Of a stretch of 64,000 nt of DNA, positions 36,635 to 45,695 are shown in pieces. Below the pieces are notes generated by a model. That model ran no database searches. It was given only the letters and a program-made list of their open reading frames with translations, and had not been told where the DNA came from. Positions within the stretch are counted from its first letter, which is position 1, and every line of letters starts with the position of its first letter. The translations under genes were made by a program, and so were the position numbers. Origin of the DNA: Lysobacteraceae bacterium CU05-9 (GTDB lineage Bacteria > Pseudomonadota > Gammaproteobacteria > Xanthomonadales > Xanthomonadaceae); assembly GCA_007556525.1 (NCBI GenBank), contig SWJS01000002.1, positions 124,001 through 188,000 on the forward strand, given 5' to 3'.

Positions 36635-38256
36635 GGCGTACCACCTTGTTGCGAGAGGCGGCGAATGTATTCGAGATAAAACTTCGCGCGCAACAATCCA
36701 CCCGGATCATCTTCGACCTTTCGCAGGTCTTCGTTGAGTTTGCCGCGTGCAACCTTCTCATCCGGCGTGTAATGCTTGCCGGTTAGTGGGTTGATCTCGT
36801 CTTTTTTCTTCTCGGCGTCTTTCTTCTGCGCTTCGCGGCGTTGACGCTCCAGCTCTTCGCGCGCCTTGCGCTCTTGATCGCGCTTACGTTGCTGCGCTTC
36901 CTGTTGCTTGCGCAACTCTTCGGCGCTCGACTTCTGTCCTTGTTTGGTCGACGGTTTCTCAGCGGGCTTGTTGAACGAATTGACTTGCGACTTCAACGCG
37001 GCTTCAACGAGAGCCTTATTGATCTTGGCATCCGTATTCTTCGGATTGCCGGCGATCGCCTGATCGTAAGCCTTGATGGCTTCGCTGTACTTACCCATTT
37101 TCGCGAGCGAATTTGCAAAGTTGTAGCGATGTTGCGGTGTCACCAAAGGCTCATACAACTGCGCCGCAGTTTCGTAGTCGCCGGCTTTATATGCGGCATC
37201 GGCCTTTTGGGCTTGAATGGCATTTTGTTGTTGTTGCGTACGCCACGCGGTTGCCGACGGCACGCCCTGTGCGACTGCAGTCGACGGTGCAAACATCGGG
37301 ATCAACGCGAACACAAGTACCACCGCAGCTGCTTGGCGTCGGCGAAACGCGAATAAGCCAAGCAGAAGGATGATTGGAATCAGCCAAAACCCATTGTCCT
37401 GCCTCACGAATCCGTTGCGGATGTTGAGCATGCGGTTACTGGATTTCGCAGACGCGGTGGTGTCGAGCGCGAGTTGCTTCAGATCGCTGTCATTGGCCGT
37501 GACCGTGGCGTAAGTTCCGCCACCCGCGTTTGCAACGGCTTCCATCGCACTGGTGTTGAGCGAACCATTCGCGCCCACACCCGACACGGACACAACGAAT
37601 CCCTGCGCGCGAGCACGACGTGCAGCACTGACGGCAGCGTCATCCGCATCGGTCGCCAGCAACCAAATCACCCCACTGGATTGACCATCGCGACGCATCA
37701 AGTCAACGGCGTAGTCGATGGCGGCGGCTGGATTTTTGCCATTACGTGGCATCACTTCCGGCGACAACTGATCGAGAAATACCGAAGCGTTTCGTGCATC
37801 TTCCGTCATCGGCGTCACAGTGAAAGGCTGCTCGGTGTACGCGATGAAGCCAAGCGTGCCTTCCCACTTCGACATGACTGCGGCCATTTTCTGATGCATG
37901 ACCAACAACCGCGAAGGTTGAATGTCATTCGACAAAACATCCGACGACATTTCCGCCGCCACGACAATCACGCCACCGCGCTCCCACAATGGCTGTTCGG
38001 ACTGGCGGAAACTTGGACCTGCCAATGCAACGATGGTCACCGCGAGCAAGCACGACATCCACACTACTGCGGCGATACCGCGAGTGGCTTTGGGCTTTTC
38101 GAGTAATGCATCCTGCAAATGCGGATCCACATACTGGGTCCACACGCTCGGTGCGCGCGCGGAACGCAACATCAACCATGCGATGACGGGAATGATGGCA
38201 AGCAACAGCAGCCACATCGGACGCAGAAACAAAAACGGTGCCGGATCGAAATTCAT
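36631..38256 (-). CDS. BatB-like vWA protein fused to TPR (BatB/BatC type)
   Basis: 541-residue membrane protein. TM helices lie near 13-30, 62-80 and about 290-320, with a von Willebrand A domain at about 92-280 between them. The MIDAS is degenerate: where BatA has Asp-x-Ser-x-Ser this reads Glu102-Met-Ser104-Ser-Asp106. After the third helix come TPR-like repeats (AYKAGDYETAAQLYEPL, LAKMGKYSEAIKAYDQAIAGNPKN) and a long, highly charged region (KKDAEKKKDE) near 460-500. Overlaps of four bases link it to BatA upstream and the small gene downstream. Confidence 0.9.
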   Translation of the reverse strand: MNFDPAPFLFLRPMWLLLLAIIPVIAWLMLRSARAPSVWTQYVDPHLQDALLEKPKATRGIAAVVWMSCLLAVTIVALAGPSFRQSEQPLWERGGVIVVAAEMSSDVLSNDIQPSRLLVMHQKMAAVMSKWEGTLGFIAYTEQPFTVTPMTEDARNASVFLDQLSPEVMPRNGKNPAAAIDYAVDLMRRDGQSSGVIWLLATDADDAAVSAARRARAQGFVVSVSGVGANGSLNTSAMEAVANAGGGTYATVTANDSDLKQLALDTTASAKSSNRMLNIRNGFVRQDNGFWLIPIILLLGLFAFRRRQAAAVVLVFALIPMFAPSTAVAQGVPSATAWRTQQQQNAIQAQKADAAYKAGDYETAAQLYEPLVTPQHRYNFANSLAKMGKYSEAIKAYDQAIAGNPKNTDAKINKALVEAALKSQVNSFNKPAEKPSTKQGQKSSAEELRKQQEAQQRKRDQERKAREELERQRREAQKKDAEKKKDEINPLTGKHYTPDEKVARGKLNEDLRKVEDDPGGLLRAKFYLEYIRRLSQQGGTP

Positions 38257-39272
38257 GCAATCCTCCGTTTCAGCAAACCGTTCAACAGGAATGCAGACAG
38301 CGCGAAACCGAAGGCGAGCGACAACGGCCAGTAGTACAAGCTGATGACCGGACGGACGGTTTTCGTTTGACGCGTGATGGGTTCGAGGCGTTGAATGTCG
38401 TTGTAGATATTGAGCAATTCCTGCGTCTCACGTGCACGATAGAACTTGCCGTTCGTTGCCTTCGCCATGCGTTGCAACGCCGCTTCATCAATGTCGACTT
38501 GCTGGCCGCCAATTGGAATTCGGAAGCCAAACAAAGTCAGGGATGGATCGTCGCCGAAACCGATGGTGTAGATTTTGACACCCGCCCTTGCAGCAATGTC
38601 GGCCGCTTCGTCGGGCGTCAAACGTCCTGCCGTCGTGTAACCATCCGTCAGCAAAATCACGACTTTCTGCGGGACATTTTCCTCATCCAAGCGCTTGACT
38701 GCCAGTGCAATCGCATCACCGATGGACGTCGCCGGACCGGCCATCGAATGCGCGGTGCTCGCGAGTTGTTCGTTGACGGTTTTCAGGTCGCGCGTGAGTG
38801 GCGTCATGACATAGGCATTCGTGCCAAAAACAACCAACCCAATCCGATCGCCCTCGCGCTGATTTAGGAACTCACCCAACACGGCTTTCGCAGCGGTCAA
38901 ACGGTCTACATGCTCTGCACCGACGATCATGTCTTCGGAGCTCATGCTTGCTGAGAGGTCCAACACCATCATCAAGTCTCGGCCCAACGCAGGCGGATTC
39001 ACCGGCGGTCCGTAGACGCGTGGCAATGCTGCGGCAACACACAGGCACGCCCATGCAAGCCAGGCCAACAAGCCAGGCCCTTTCCCTTTGCCGAGCGAAA
39101 ATCCGCTCTGTACGTTTTTGACTTCTTCATATGGCACACGCAACGCAGCGACGCGCGCCTTCGCAGCCGGTACGAGTAAATACACAAGCAACGGCAGTGG
39201 AATCAGCCACAGCAGTTGTGGCAATTCAAACGTGATGTCGCGCCAGTTCGGCAGCCAAAACGCCTCAAACAT
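38253..39272 (-). CDS. BatA-like von Willebrand factor A protein
   Basis: 339-residue inner-membrane protein. TM helices lie at about 21-36, 66-84 and near the C-terminus (LYYWPLSLAFGFALSAFLLNGLL), with a vWA domain between. The MIDAS is intact, Asp105-Leu-Ser107-Ala-Ser109 in VLDLSASMS, with the later Thr and Asp in LLTDGYTTAG. Such proteins work with MoxR ATPases, probably on envelope or metal-enzyme assembly. It overlaps DUF4381 upstream by eight bases and BatB downstream by four. Confidence 0.92.
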   Translation of the reverse strand: MFEAFWLPNWRDITFELPQLLWLIPLPLLVYLLVPAAKARVAALRVPYEEVKNVQSGFSLGKGKGPGLLAWLAWACLCVAAALPRVYGPPVNPPALGRDLMMVLDLSASMSSEDMIVGAEHVDRLTAAKAVLGEFLNQREGDRIGLVVFGTNAYVMTPLTRDLKTVNEQLASTAHSMAGPATSIGDAIALAVKRLDEENVPQKVVILLTDGYTTAGRLTPDEAADIAARAGVKIYTIGFGDDPSLTLFGFRIPIGGQQVDIDEAALQRMAKATNGKFYRARETQELLNIYNDIQRLEPITRQTKTVRPVISLYYWPLSLAFGFALSAFLLNGLLKRRIA

Positions 39273-39726
39273 CGCGCACCCACTTCACGAAACGATCCCT
39301 GGCAATGTTTTGTAACGCATCGGCTTGCATCGGATCAACATTGCGACGGAAGCCACCATCGAGGAGCAGTTCGCCCATGACACCGTTAAATGGTTGACCC
39401 TTCATGCCCTTGTTCAGAACGCCCAACCACTCCGCGCCTTGCAGCTGCTCAACGTCCTTGTGTTTCGTTCTCGCGGCACGCCTCAGCAACTCCGACATCC
39501 GCCCGATGCGTTCTGCCTCTGTCGCACCTTGCGCAACGTCATCATCAAAAAACGCCCGCACTCTCGCAACTCTCGCCTTTTCCTTCCGACGCCACCATGC
39601 AACCAGCAGCGCGCACAGCAGCACGGCGATGATCACGCCCCACCAACCCGGCGCAAGCGGCCACCACGGAACCGAATCCGTCGCGTGAATCGAGCGCAAT
39701 GGCAAATTGACTTCCGCCAAAATCAT
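39265..39726 (-). CDS. DUF4381 membrane protein of the bat operon
   Basis: 153 residues from ATG 39726, which shares its A with the DUF58 stop (TGATG). One TM helix (WWGVIIAVLLCALLVAWW, about 26-43) follows a short proline-rich periplasmic start (SVPWWPLAPGWW), then a cytoplasmic helical domain with ELLRRAARTKHKDVEQLQGAEWL and LLLDGGFRRNVD. This is the pattern of DUF4381, a regular member of MoxR-DUF58-vWA operons. Biochemical role unknown. Confidence 0.88.
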   Translation of the reverse strand: MILAEVNLPLRSIHATDSVPWWPLAPGWWGVIIAVLLCALLVAWWRRKEKARVARVRAFFDDDVAQGATEAERIGRMSELLRRAARTKHKDVEQLQGAEWLGVLNKGMKGQPFNGVMGELLLDGGFRRNVDPMQADALQNIARDRFVKWVRDV

Positions 39727-40640
39727 CACGCCACCATGGACGGCACACGTCCCAGTAGATCCATCCACGCATCGCTGTCATCAGCAGTCGATAACGCGTA
39801 GAAACGCACACCCCGACTTTGCAGGCGTGTCCGTGCTTCCTCAATCGGCGCAGCGAACTGCTCATCCCAAGCGTCAACGGTACTCTCAGCGTCCAAGTTC
39901 AAATTGACGCGTTGACCCCCAACATTGAATGCCACTTCGCGATGCGGCGGCGCGATCTCCAATGGATCCGTTAGCGCTAACACAATGACTTCACTGTGCT
40001 GTGCCAATGCCGACCAATTCACCAGAGGTATCGCCGCGATGCTTCGTGTATCTGCCAGAACAATGACGCGAGTACCTGGTTTCGCCACACGAATCGCATG
40101 CGCGATCGCCATCTCCAAACCCAAATCATCTTGAGGTGGTTCCGAGTACCAACGTCGCAACGCATCGAGCACACGCAACACTCCGCGCGTCCCGCTCGCT
40201 GGCTTCACCGGTTCTTCGCGAACGCTGCCACGCAAAGCGGCAACACGGTCACCATCGCGCAACGCTTGCCACACTGCGAGTGCACCGGCACGCGCCGCTT
40301 GCACCGACTTGTATCGCACACGCGTCCCAAAATACATCCGCTTCGACGTATCCGCTACCAACAACGTCAAACGTTCGCGTTCGGCTTGAAACACCTTCGT
40401 GTGTGCCTTGCCAGTTCGCGCCGTGATTCGCCAGTCCATGTGCCGCGCATCATCACCATGCTGATATTCACGGGACTCTGCGTACTCCATTCCGCGCCCA
40501 CGCAACGGCGACAGCGACGGACCGGACACACTGTGCCGACCACGCTTCGCTGGCTCGCGACGCAGGACAACCTCCCGCATGGAAATCAATTCCGCGAGCT
40601 CGGGCGTCATGCCATTGGGTTGGTTCAATGCTTCAGGCAT
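39726..40640 (-). CDS. DUF58 domain protein
   Basis: 304-residue cytoplasmic protein. The family signature is present: GRGMEYAESREYQHGDDARHMDWR (about 49-72, containing the conserved DxxRxxDW) and TKVFQAERERLTLLVADTS. DUF58 proteins are obligate neighbours of MoxR ATPases and have a vWA-like fold. It starts 16 bases after moxR and is coupled to DUF4381 at its stop. Confidence 0.93.
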   Translation of the reverse strand: MPEALNQPNGMTPELAELISMREVVLRREPAKRGRHSVSGPSLSPLRGRGMEYAESREYQHGDDARHMDWRITARTGKAHTKVFQAERERLTLLVADTSKRMYFGTRVRYKSVQAARAGALAVWQALRDGDRVAALRGSVREEPVKPASGTRGVLRVLDALRRWYSEPPQDDLGLEMAIAHAIRVAKPGTRVIVLADTRSIAAIPLVNWSALAQHSEVIVLALTDPLEIAPPHREVAFNVGGQRVNLNLDAESTVDAWDEQFAAPIEEARTRLQSRGVRFYALSTADDSDAWMDLLGRVPSMVA

Positions 40641-40656
40641 TCAAACGAACTCGCCG

Positions 40657-41691
40657 TTACGGCAGCGGAACAGCTTTCAAAATTTCCTTCACCAGGCGCT
40701 CGCCATCCCAGCCTTCAGCCGTCGCTTCATAACTTGGCAAAACACGGTGCCTCAACACATCCACGGCCACCGCACGAACGTCATCCGGCGTCACGAAGTC
40801 ACGCCCCTGCAGCCACGCATACGAACGCGCACAACGCTCCAATGCGATCGTGCCACGCGGGCTCGCGCCCCACGCGATGCGACGCTTCAAGGACTCGTCG
40901 TAACGCTCCGCAGTACGCGAAGCATGCACAATCTCAATGAGATAGCGCTCTACAACATCCGAGAGATGAATGTTCAAAACTTCCTGCCGCGCACGCATCA
41001 CATCCTCTTCGCTCAAGTGGATGCCGGTGTCACCACGCGGTGCGCCCGACGCTTGCTCGGCCTTCGCACGGTCACGCGCAATTTTCAAAATATCCGTTTC
41101 CGTCGATGCATCCGGATATCCAATGACAACGTGCATCAGGAAGCGATCGAGTTGTGCTTCCGGCAGCGGGAACGTACCTTCCTGCTCAATCGGATTTTGC
41201 GTTGCCATCACGAGGAACAATTGCGGCAACCCATACGTCTTGCCACCGACCGAAACCTGACGCTCACCCATCGCTTCCAACAATGCCGATTGCACCTTGG
41301 CGGGCGCACGGTTGATTTCGTCGGCAAGCAACAACGGATGGAACAACGGGCCGGCGATAAATTCGAAGCGACCTTCCTGCGGACGCCAGACGTCCGTTCC
41401 CGTCAAATCCGCGGGCAGCAAATCCGGCGTGAACTGGATACGCGCAAACTGCGCTTCCAGCCGCGACGCCAGCGCGCGGATGGCCGTCGTTTTGGCAAGA
41501 CCTGGCGCACCTTCAACCAGCAAATGTCCATCTGACAAAAGCGCAATCAACAGCCGCTCAACCAGATGCGACTGACCGACGATCTCCTGCGACAAGGCAT
41601 CCTTGAGGCGCAAGAACCGGTCATGCAGTCTGCCGATGCCCGGCTTCTCGGTCGTCACCGGCTGAAAGATGTTCGAAGATGTGGTTTCCAT
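40657..41691 (-). CDS. MoxR-family AAA+ ATPase
   Basis: Chaperone-like AAA+ ATPase, 344 residues from ATG 41691; a TTG seven codons upstream is less likely. Walker A is GAPGLAKTT (61-69), Walker B LLADEINRAPAKVQSALLEAM, sensor 1 ATQNP, and a C-terminal lid with WGASPRGTIALERCARSYA. First gene of a six-gene operon (MoxR, DUF58, DUF4381, BatA, BatB/TPR, small protein) ending at 36256. The preceding pilQ stop is 70 bases away, so read-through from the pilus operon cannot be excluded. Confidence 0.95.
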   Translation of the reverse strand: METTSSNIFQPVTTEKPGIGRLHDRFLRLKDALSQEIVGQSHLVERLLIALLSDGHLLVEGAPGLAKTTAIRALASRLEAQFARIQFTPDLLPADLTGTDVWRPQEGRFEFIAGPLFHPLLLADEINRAPAKVQSALLEAMGERQVSVGGKTYGLPQLFLVMATQNPIEQEGTFPLPEAQLDRFLMHVVIGYPDASTETDILKIARDRAKAEQASGAPRGDTGIHLSEEDVMRARQEVLNIHLSDVVERYLIEIVHASRTAERYDESLKRRIAWGASPRGTIALERCARSYAWLQGRDFVTPDDVRAVAVDVLRHRVLPSYEATAEGWDGERLVKEILKAVPLP

Positions 41692-41761
41692 AGACTCAAA
41701 TTGCGCAAACAAACAGTGTTCATTATGACAACCTGAATGTTAATTCGAGCTGGAATGAGCC

Positions 41762-43096
41762 CTACTGAGCGTTGGCTTTTGCATTATCGTTCAGCTTCGC
41801 AACACCCTTCAGAATGGTCGGCGTCAGGAAAATCAGCAATTCTGCTTTTTGCTTCACTTGATGGGATTTGCGAAACAGGTGTTTGAGCAATGGAATATCG
41901 CCCAGGTACGGGACCTTGTTGACGTCATCCTGATCAATGAATTCCTGCACACCGCCGATCACCAACGTCTGCCCGTCCTCCATCAGCACCGCCGTAGTCA
42001 CTTCGCGCTTGTTGATTTGCGGAATGTCTCCGACGCTTGTTTGCACGTAACCGTCGAGTTCGTCTTTTTTCAATTCCAATGCCAAAAACACGTGCCCATC
42101 CTGCGTGATCGTCGGCGTGACGGACAACTCCAACAGCGCTTGCTTAAAGGCGACGTTCGGCGTGGGATTGGCATTGCTGTGATTTTGTAAGGTGACATAG
42201 CCAACTTCACGCCCCTGGGCGATGCGTGCCGTGCGTTGATTCGTCGTAATGATGCGCGGCTGCGAAATGATCTGCCCTAGTCCATTGGTTTGCATCGCCT
42301 GCAGTTCGACATCCAGCAAGTTTCCAGCGGTCAGCAGCGTTCCCGCAATGGAGCCGGATGGGTTCGTCAAAGACAGTGCCGACATCAACCCACTTTGCAG
42401 CTTCGAGCGGTCCGCGAGATTCTCGGCGTTCGTTGCCAAGTTGCCGCTCAACGCAAAATTCTGCGTCGCACGGCTGAGCCCAAACTTCGCACCGATCTCC
42501 TTCGCGAACCGATCATTCGCCACGACGATGCGCGCTTCAATGATGACTTGCTGTGCGGGAACATCCAGCGCCTTGATCAGGGATTCGAGTTGGTTGATTT
42601 TGTCGGGGGTATCACTCACCACCAGCGCGTTATTTCTTTCATCTGCAAAAATCCTTCCCCGCGTACTCAGAAACGCGCCGCCGGAGTTCGCATCGGTGCT
42701 GCTCAAGGACCCTGCACCACGCGACTCACTGATGCCTTTGAAGATCGCCGCGGCGCTGTGATACTGCACCGGAAAAATCCGCGTCACGAATCCCGCATCG
42801 TCCAATGGCGCGGCAGCGTTCGCCGGCGCCACCCAAAGCACGCTTCCTTGCTGCTGCAATGTGAGACCGCGTGCTTTGACGACGACATCGAGCGCTTCAC
42901 GCCATGGCACGTTACGAAGGCTCAGACTCGTGGAGCCAGTGACGGAATCCGCCAGCGCAACATTCACGCCCGCCTCCTTCGCAATCAATTGCAGTGCAAT
43001 ACGAACGGGAATGTCTTGGGCTTCGATCGACACGTTTTGCGCGAAACCTACACGCGGAAGCGACAGCAGCACAATGAGAAATAACCAGCGAATCAT
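41762..43096 (-). CDS. pilQ: Type IV pilus secretin PilQ, short form
   Basis: Outer-membrane secretin through which the pilus passes. It has 444 residues with a signal peptide (ends VGFAQ), then an STN/N0 domain (about 28-92: LQLIAKEAGVNVALADSVTG, VPWREALDVVVKARGL), one N1 domain (RNNALVVSDTPDKINQLESLIKALD) and the secretin core ending NKVPYLGDIPLLKHLFR and ELLIFLTPTIL. PilQ of related bacteria is usually 600 residues or more because AMIN peptidoglycan-binding domains precede N0; none is present here. It overlaps the PilO/P gene by four bases. Confidence 0.93.
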   Translation of the reverse strand: MIRWLFLIVLLSLPRVGFAQNVSIEAQDIPVRIALQLIAKEAGVNVALADSVTGSTSLSLRNVPWREALDVVVKARGLTLQQQGSVLWVAPANAAAPLDDAGFVTRIFPVQYHSAAAIFKGISESRGAGSLSSTDANSGGAFLSTRGRIFADERNNALVVSDTPDKINQLESLIKALDVPAQQVIIEARIVVANDRFAKEIGAKFGLSRATQNFALSGNLATNAENLADRSKLQSGLMSALSLTNPSGSIAGTLLTAGNLLDVELQAMQTNGLGQIISQPRIITTNQRTARIAQGREVGYVTLQNHSNANPTPNVAFKQALLELSVTPTITQDGHVFLALELKKDELDGYVQTSVGDIPQINKREVTTAVLMEDGQTLVIGGVQEFIDQDDVNKVPYLGDIPLLKHLFRKSHQVKQKAELLIFLTPTILKGVAKLNDNAKANAQ

Positions 43097-43989
43097 GGCG
43101 CACGCTCGATGATATGAGGCGCGAGACTTACGGTGGTTCCACCGGCAAGTAACCGATTGCCGGACACCTGCGTCACCAGCCGGCGTTCCCGTCCAATGAC
43201 ATCGCCGATGCGAATCACATAGAGTGATTTCGCTCCCGCCATGACGAGCGCACGCGGTTGCGCGGGACCTAACGTACCGACCATTCGCAAATTAGCAATG
43301 GGCCAATCAGTAACGGCAGGTCGTGGCCAACTGTCTTCGCTCGGCAATGACGGCTCGGCAGCCATCAGCGGCAGTGGAACTTGAGCGACATCCGCCACGA
43401 GTGAAGTGAAAGGATTTCGCCCGATGATTGCTGCGTGAGAATCCGCGCTTGGCAGTGCGGATTCGATTGGTTTTTCGATACGTTCGAGTTGACCTGTCCA
43501 ATTCAACTCGCCATCGCGCGATTCGATGCGGAGCGACTTCCAGCGTAGCAACGGCAAGCTTGGATTCTGGCTGACGCCGGCAATCCATGACTCCAGTCGA
43601 GCGAAGGTTCCTTCGCCTTCAATGCTAACGCCGCCATCGCCTTCTGAGACGTCCACATCGGGTGTCGAAGATTCAAAGGCGGCATCAACGGCTTCCACGG
43701 ACATCGGATCGACCTTGCCGCTGCGCAACCTCTGCAACTCCTGGGATCGCACGCTATCCGAAGAAATCAGATTCGACTGCGAGATCAACTGTGCATTGAG
43801 ATCGCTTTGCGTTGCGCGCGTCGTTTTCAAATCAGTCCATTCGGGAAGCAACAGAAGCAATCCGGCAACGACGGTGCAGATGAAGATCAATGCGGCAATC
43901 AAAATAATCTGTGCCCGTCGTGGCCATGCCTCGGGTTCAGTCCACGATGCATCACCCAGGAATCGTGTGCGGAGATCGGATAGGGTCAT
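43093..43989 (-). CDS. PilO-PilP fusion protein of the type IV pilus alignment complex
   Basis: 298 residues that appear to join two normally separate proteins. Residues 1-49 have a cytoplasmic start and a TM helix (about 27-49). They are followed by a coiled-coil stretch (50-90) and a small alpha/beta domain (about 100-172), the layout of PilO. After a linker comes a PilP-like C-terminal domain: RNPF (191-194), LRMVGTL (234-240), VIRIGDVIG (258-266). No lipobox remains for the PilP part, and no other pilO or pilP gene lies in the operon. The gene is coupled by four-base overlaps to pilN and pilQ. Confidence 0.85.
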   Translation of the reverse strand: MTLSDLRTRFLGDASWTEPEAWPRRAQIILIAALIFICTVVAGLLLLLPEWTDLKTTRATQSDLNAQLISQSNLISSDSVRSQELQRLRSGKVDPMSVEAVDAAFESSTPDVDVSEGDGGVSIEGEGTFARLESWIAGVSQNPSLPLLRWKSLRIESRDGELNWTGQLERIEKPIESALPSADSHAAIIGRNPFTSLVADVAQVPLPLMAAEPSLPSEDSWPRPAVTDWPIANLRMVGTLGPAQPRALVMAGAKSLYVIRIGDVIGRERRLVTQVSGNRLLAGGTTVSLAPHIIERAP

Positions 43990-44540
43990 TTTTTCTTCTT
44001 CGCCTTAGGCTTAATCAGGAACTGAAATTCCTTGAGTTTCGCGTCACTCGCCGCGACCGTGGGAGATGCCGCCGGCCAACCTCGCGCCTTGAGCCCGCGG
44101 ACGAAGTCGACTGCAAGCGACTTGCTCTTCGTCGAACCCTTGACCTCAATCACCTCGCCATTGATTTCAATGGATGACAGTGCAATGCCGGTGACCGCTT
44201 GCGCTGACAGATCCCGCAATAGATGCAAGACACGCAGATGTGAATCGCGCGCCGAAGGCTCGAGCAACGCAAACCCCTTCCAACGCGCAATTTCGTTAAC
44301 GGTTAGCTGCGCCGCGGTGGCACGACGCTGATTGGACGCGATCTGCGCGCGCACGGAATTCAACTCGAGCTCCGCGCTTGCACGCATGCGCTGCAACTGA
44401 AACATTGCCATGCCGACCACCAACAGGGCAACAACAACTCCAACCGCGAGATGCCGAAACAAACGCATCCGTTGCGCACGGGCAGCGCTGTCACGCCACG
44501 GCAGCATGTTGACGGTTGTCGGGAACTCCACGCTCATCAT
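43986..44540 (-). CDS. pilN: Type IV pilus assembly protein PilN
   Basis: 184-residue bitopic inner-membrane protein. The short cytoplasmic N-terminus carries VNMLPWR (10-16), the motif by which PilN docks into PilM. The TM helix is about 29-48, followed by a coiled coil (50-85) and a ferredoxin-like periplasmic domain ending in a lysine run (KPKAKKKK). Start and stop overlap pilM and the PilO/P gene by four bases each. Confidence 0.92.
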   Translation of the reverse strand: MMSVEFPTTVNMLPWRDSAARAQRMRLFRHLAVGVVVALLVVGMAMFQLQRMRASAELELNSVRAQIASNQRRATAAQLTVNEIARWKGFALLEPSARDSHLRVLHLLRDLSAQAVTGIALSSIEINGEVIEVKGSTKSKSLAVDFVRGLKARGWPAASPTVAASDAKLKEFQFLIKPKAKKKK

Positions 44541-45535
44541 GCAAACCCTCGTTTCGCCAAACTCAACGCGACGAATAAACGGGAAGCGACATCGCTCAGC
44601 TCGACTGGATTCACGGAGGAATCGACTTGGACTTGATCCTCAACGCGCCAACGTGAAACGGGTAAGCCCATCCAGTCGGCAATCTCCGTCACGCATCGCT
44701 CGTCGTTGCTCAAACCACCGGTGACTTGCAGCCGATCCAGATGTTCAATCCCGGTATGCCGATAAAACGCCTGAGATAAACTCCGCACGCACTCAATTAA
44801 CGGACCATGCGCCGCCTCATCTCCAAAGATGTTGCAGCTTGGCGATGGCCACGATTGTTCACGGTGGAACACCACTTCATCGCGCCGGATCACCGACATC
44901 GAAATGCCGCTGGCACCAATATCGAACATGGCAGTCACCGCAGATCCATCGCCGTTGTAATGGGGCTGCGGCGGTGACTCGACGCCAAAGCGCGACGTCA
45001 AACCTTCCACATCCACGATTTCCGGCTCCCAACCTGCGCGTCGGAAGCACGTTGCAAACCGCTGCACATCCTTCGATCGGGCTGCGACCAGCAGCAACTC
45101 ACGCATTTCTGTACCCATGACCGCCTCTCCCAAGTAAGCAATATCCACGGACACCTCCAGATCGGGATCGCGGATCAACGTGCGTGCCTCGCGATGAGCC
45201 AACGCGAGCACCTTGCGCGACTCCATCGCCTTCTCGACACGCAGGACCTTGTACTGAACGGCACCGTCGGCAATCGCCGTGACGACGGGGACGCGTCCGA
45301 AGCCCAGTCGCTTGCGGAGTGCGGCGAGACGTTCAGTGAGCCGAGCGTAATCCTGGATCTCACCTTCGATGACGACGCCGGCGGGCAGTGGCTCAACCGC
45401 GAAACGGCGCAGTACGAACTCCCCGCCGACGCGCGCGAGCTCGAGGAGCTTGATCGCTGACTGCCCCACTTCGATGCCAATGCGCACGCCTGCGGGCAAC
45501 TCCCGGACCGCAGCCCGCGCCAAAATCGACTTCAT
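44537..45535 (-). CDS. pilM: Type IV pilus assembly protein PilM
   Basis: Actin-like cytoplasmic ATPase-fold protein that binds the PilN tail; 332 residues from ATG 45535, which has GGGAGGGAGT upstream. The longer frame extends into the divergent promoter region of mrcA and is rejected. VRIGIEVGQSAIKLLEL (phosphate-1 loop), AMFDIGASGISMSVI (phosphate-2) and VTGGLSND (adenosine loop) are visible. First gene of pilM-pilN-pilO/P-pilQ. Divergence from the PBP1A gene is the conserved context in Pseudomonas and Xanthomonas. Confidence 0.93.
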   Translation of the reverse strand: MKSILARAAVRELPAGVRIGIEVGQSAIKLLELARVGGEFVLRRFAVEPLPAGVVIEGEIQDYARLTERLAALRKRLGFGRVPVVTAIADGAVQYKVLRVEKAMESRKVLALAHREARTLIRDPDLEVSVDIAYLGEAVMGTEMRELLLVAARSKDVQRFATCFRRAGWEPEIVDVEGLTSRFGVESPPQPHYNGDGSAVTAMFDIGASGISMSVIRRDEVVFHREQSWPSPSCNIFGDEAAHGPLIECVRSLSQAFYRHTGIEHLDRLQVTGGLSNDERCVTEIADWMGLPVSRWRVEDQVQVDSSVNPVELSDVASRLFVALSLAKRGFA

Positions 45536-45674
45536 CACACTCCCTCCCAACTGTGACTTCAATCTTGAACCGCACCCCCAGCGGCGAATATCGGAAAAAG
45601 CCGTGGTGTCGTGTCGGAAAAATTGGTTTTTGTGTAGTCCTTCACGGAACGCAAATGAAAGCGGCGGAGTCTCG

Positions 45675-45680
45675 TATAAT
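45675..45680 (+). promoter_or_regulatory. mrcA promoter -10, close to the start codon
   Basis: A perfect TATAAT ends 15 bases before the inferred TTG start at 45696. Transcription would begin near 45687, leaving a leader of about nine bases with no ribosome binding site. No convincing -35 is seen. Confidence 0.55.
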
Positions 45681-45695
45681 CGAAAAGTTACTGCA

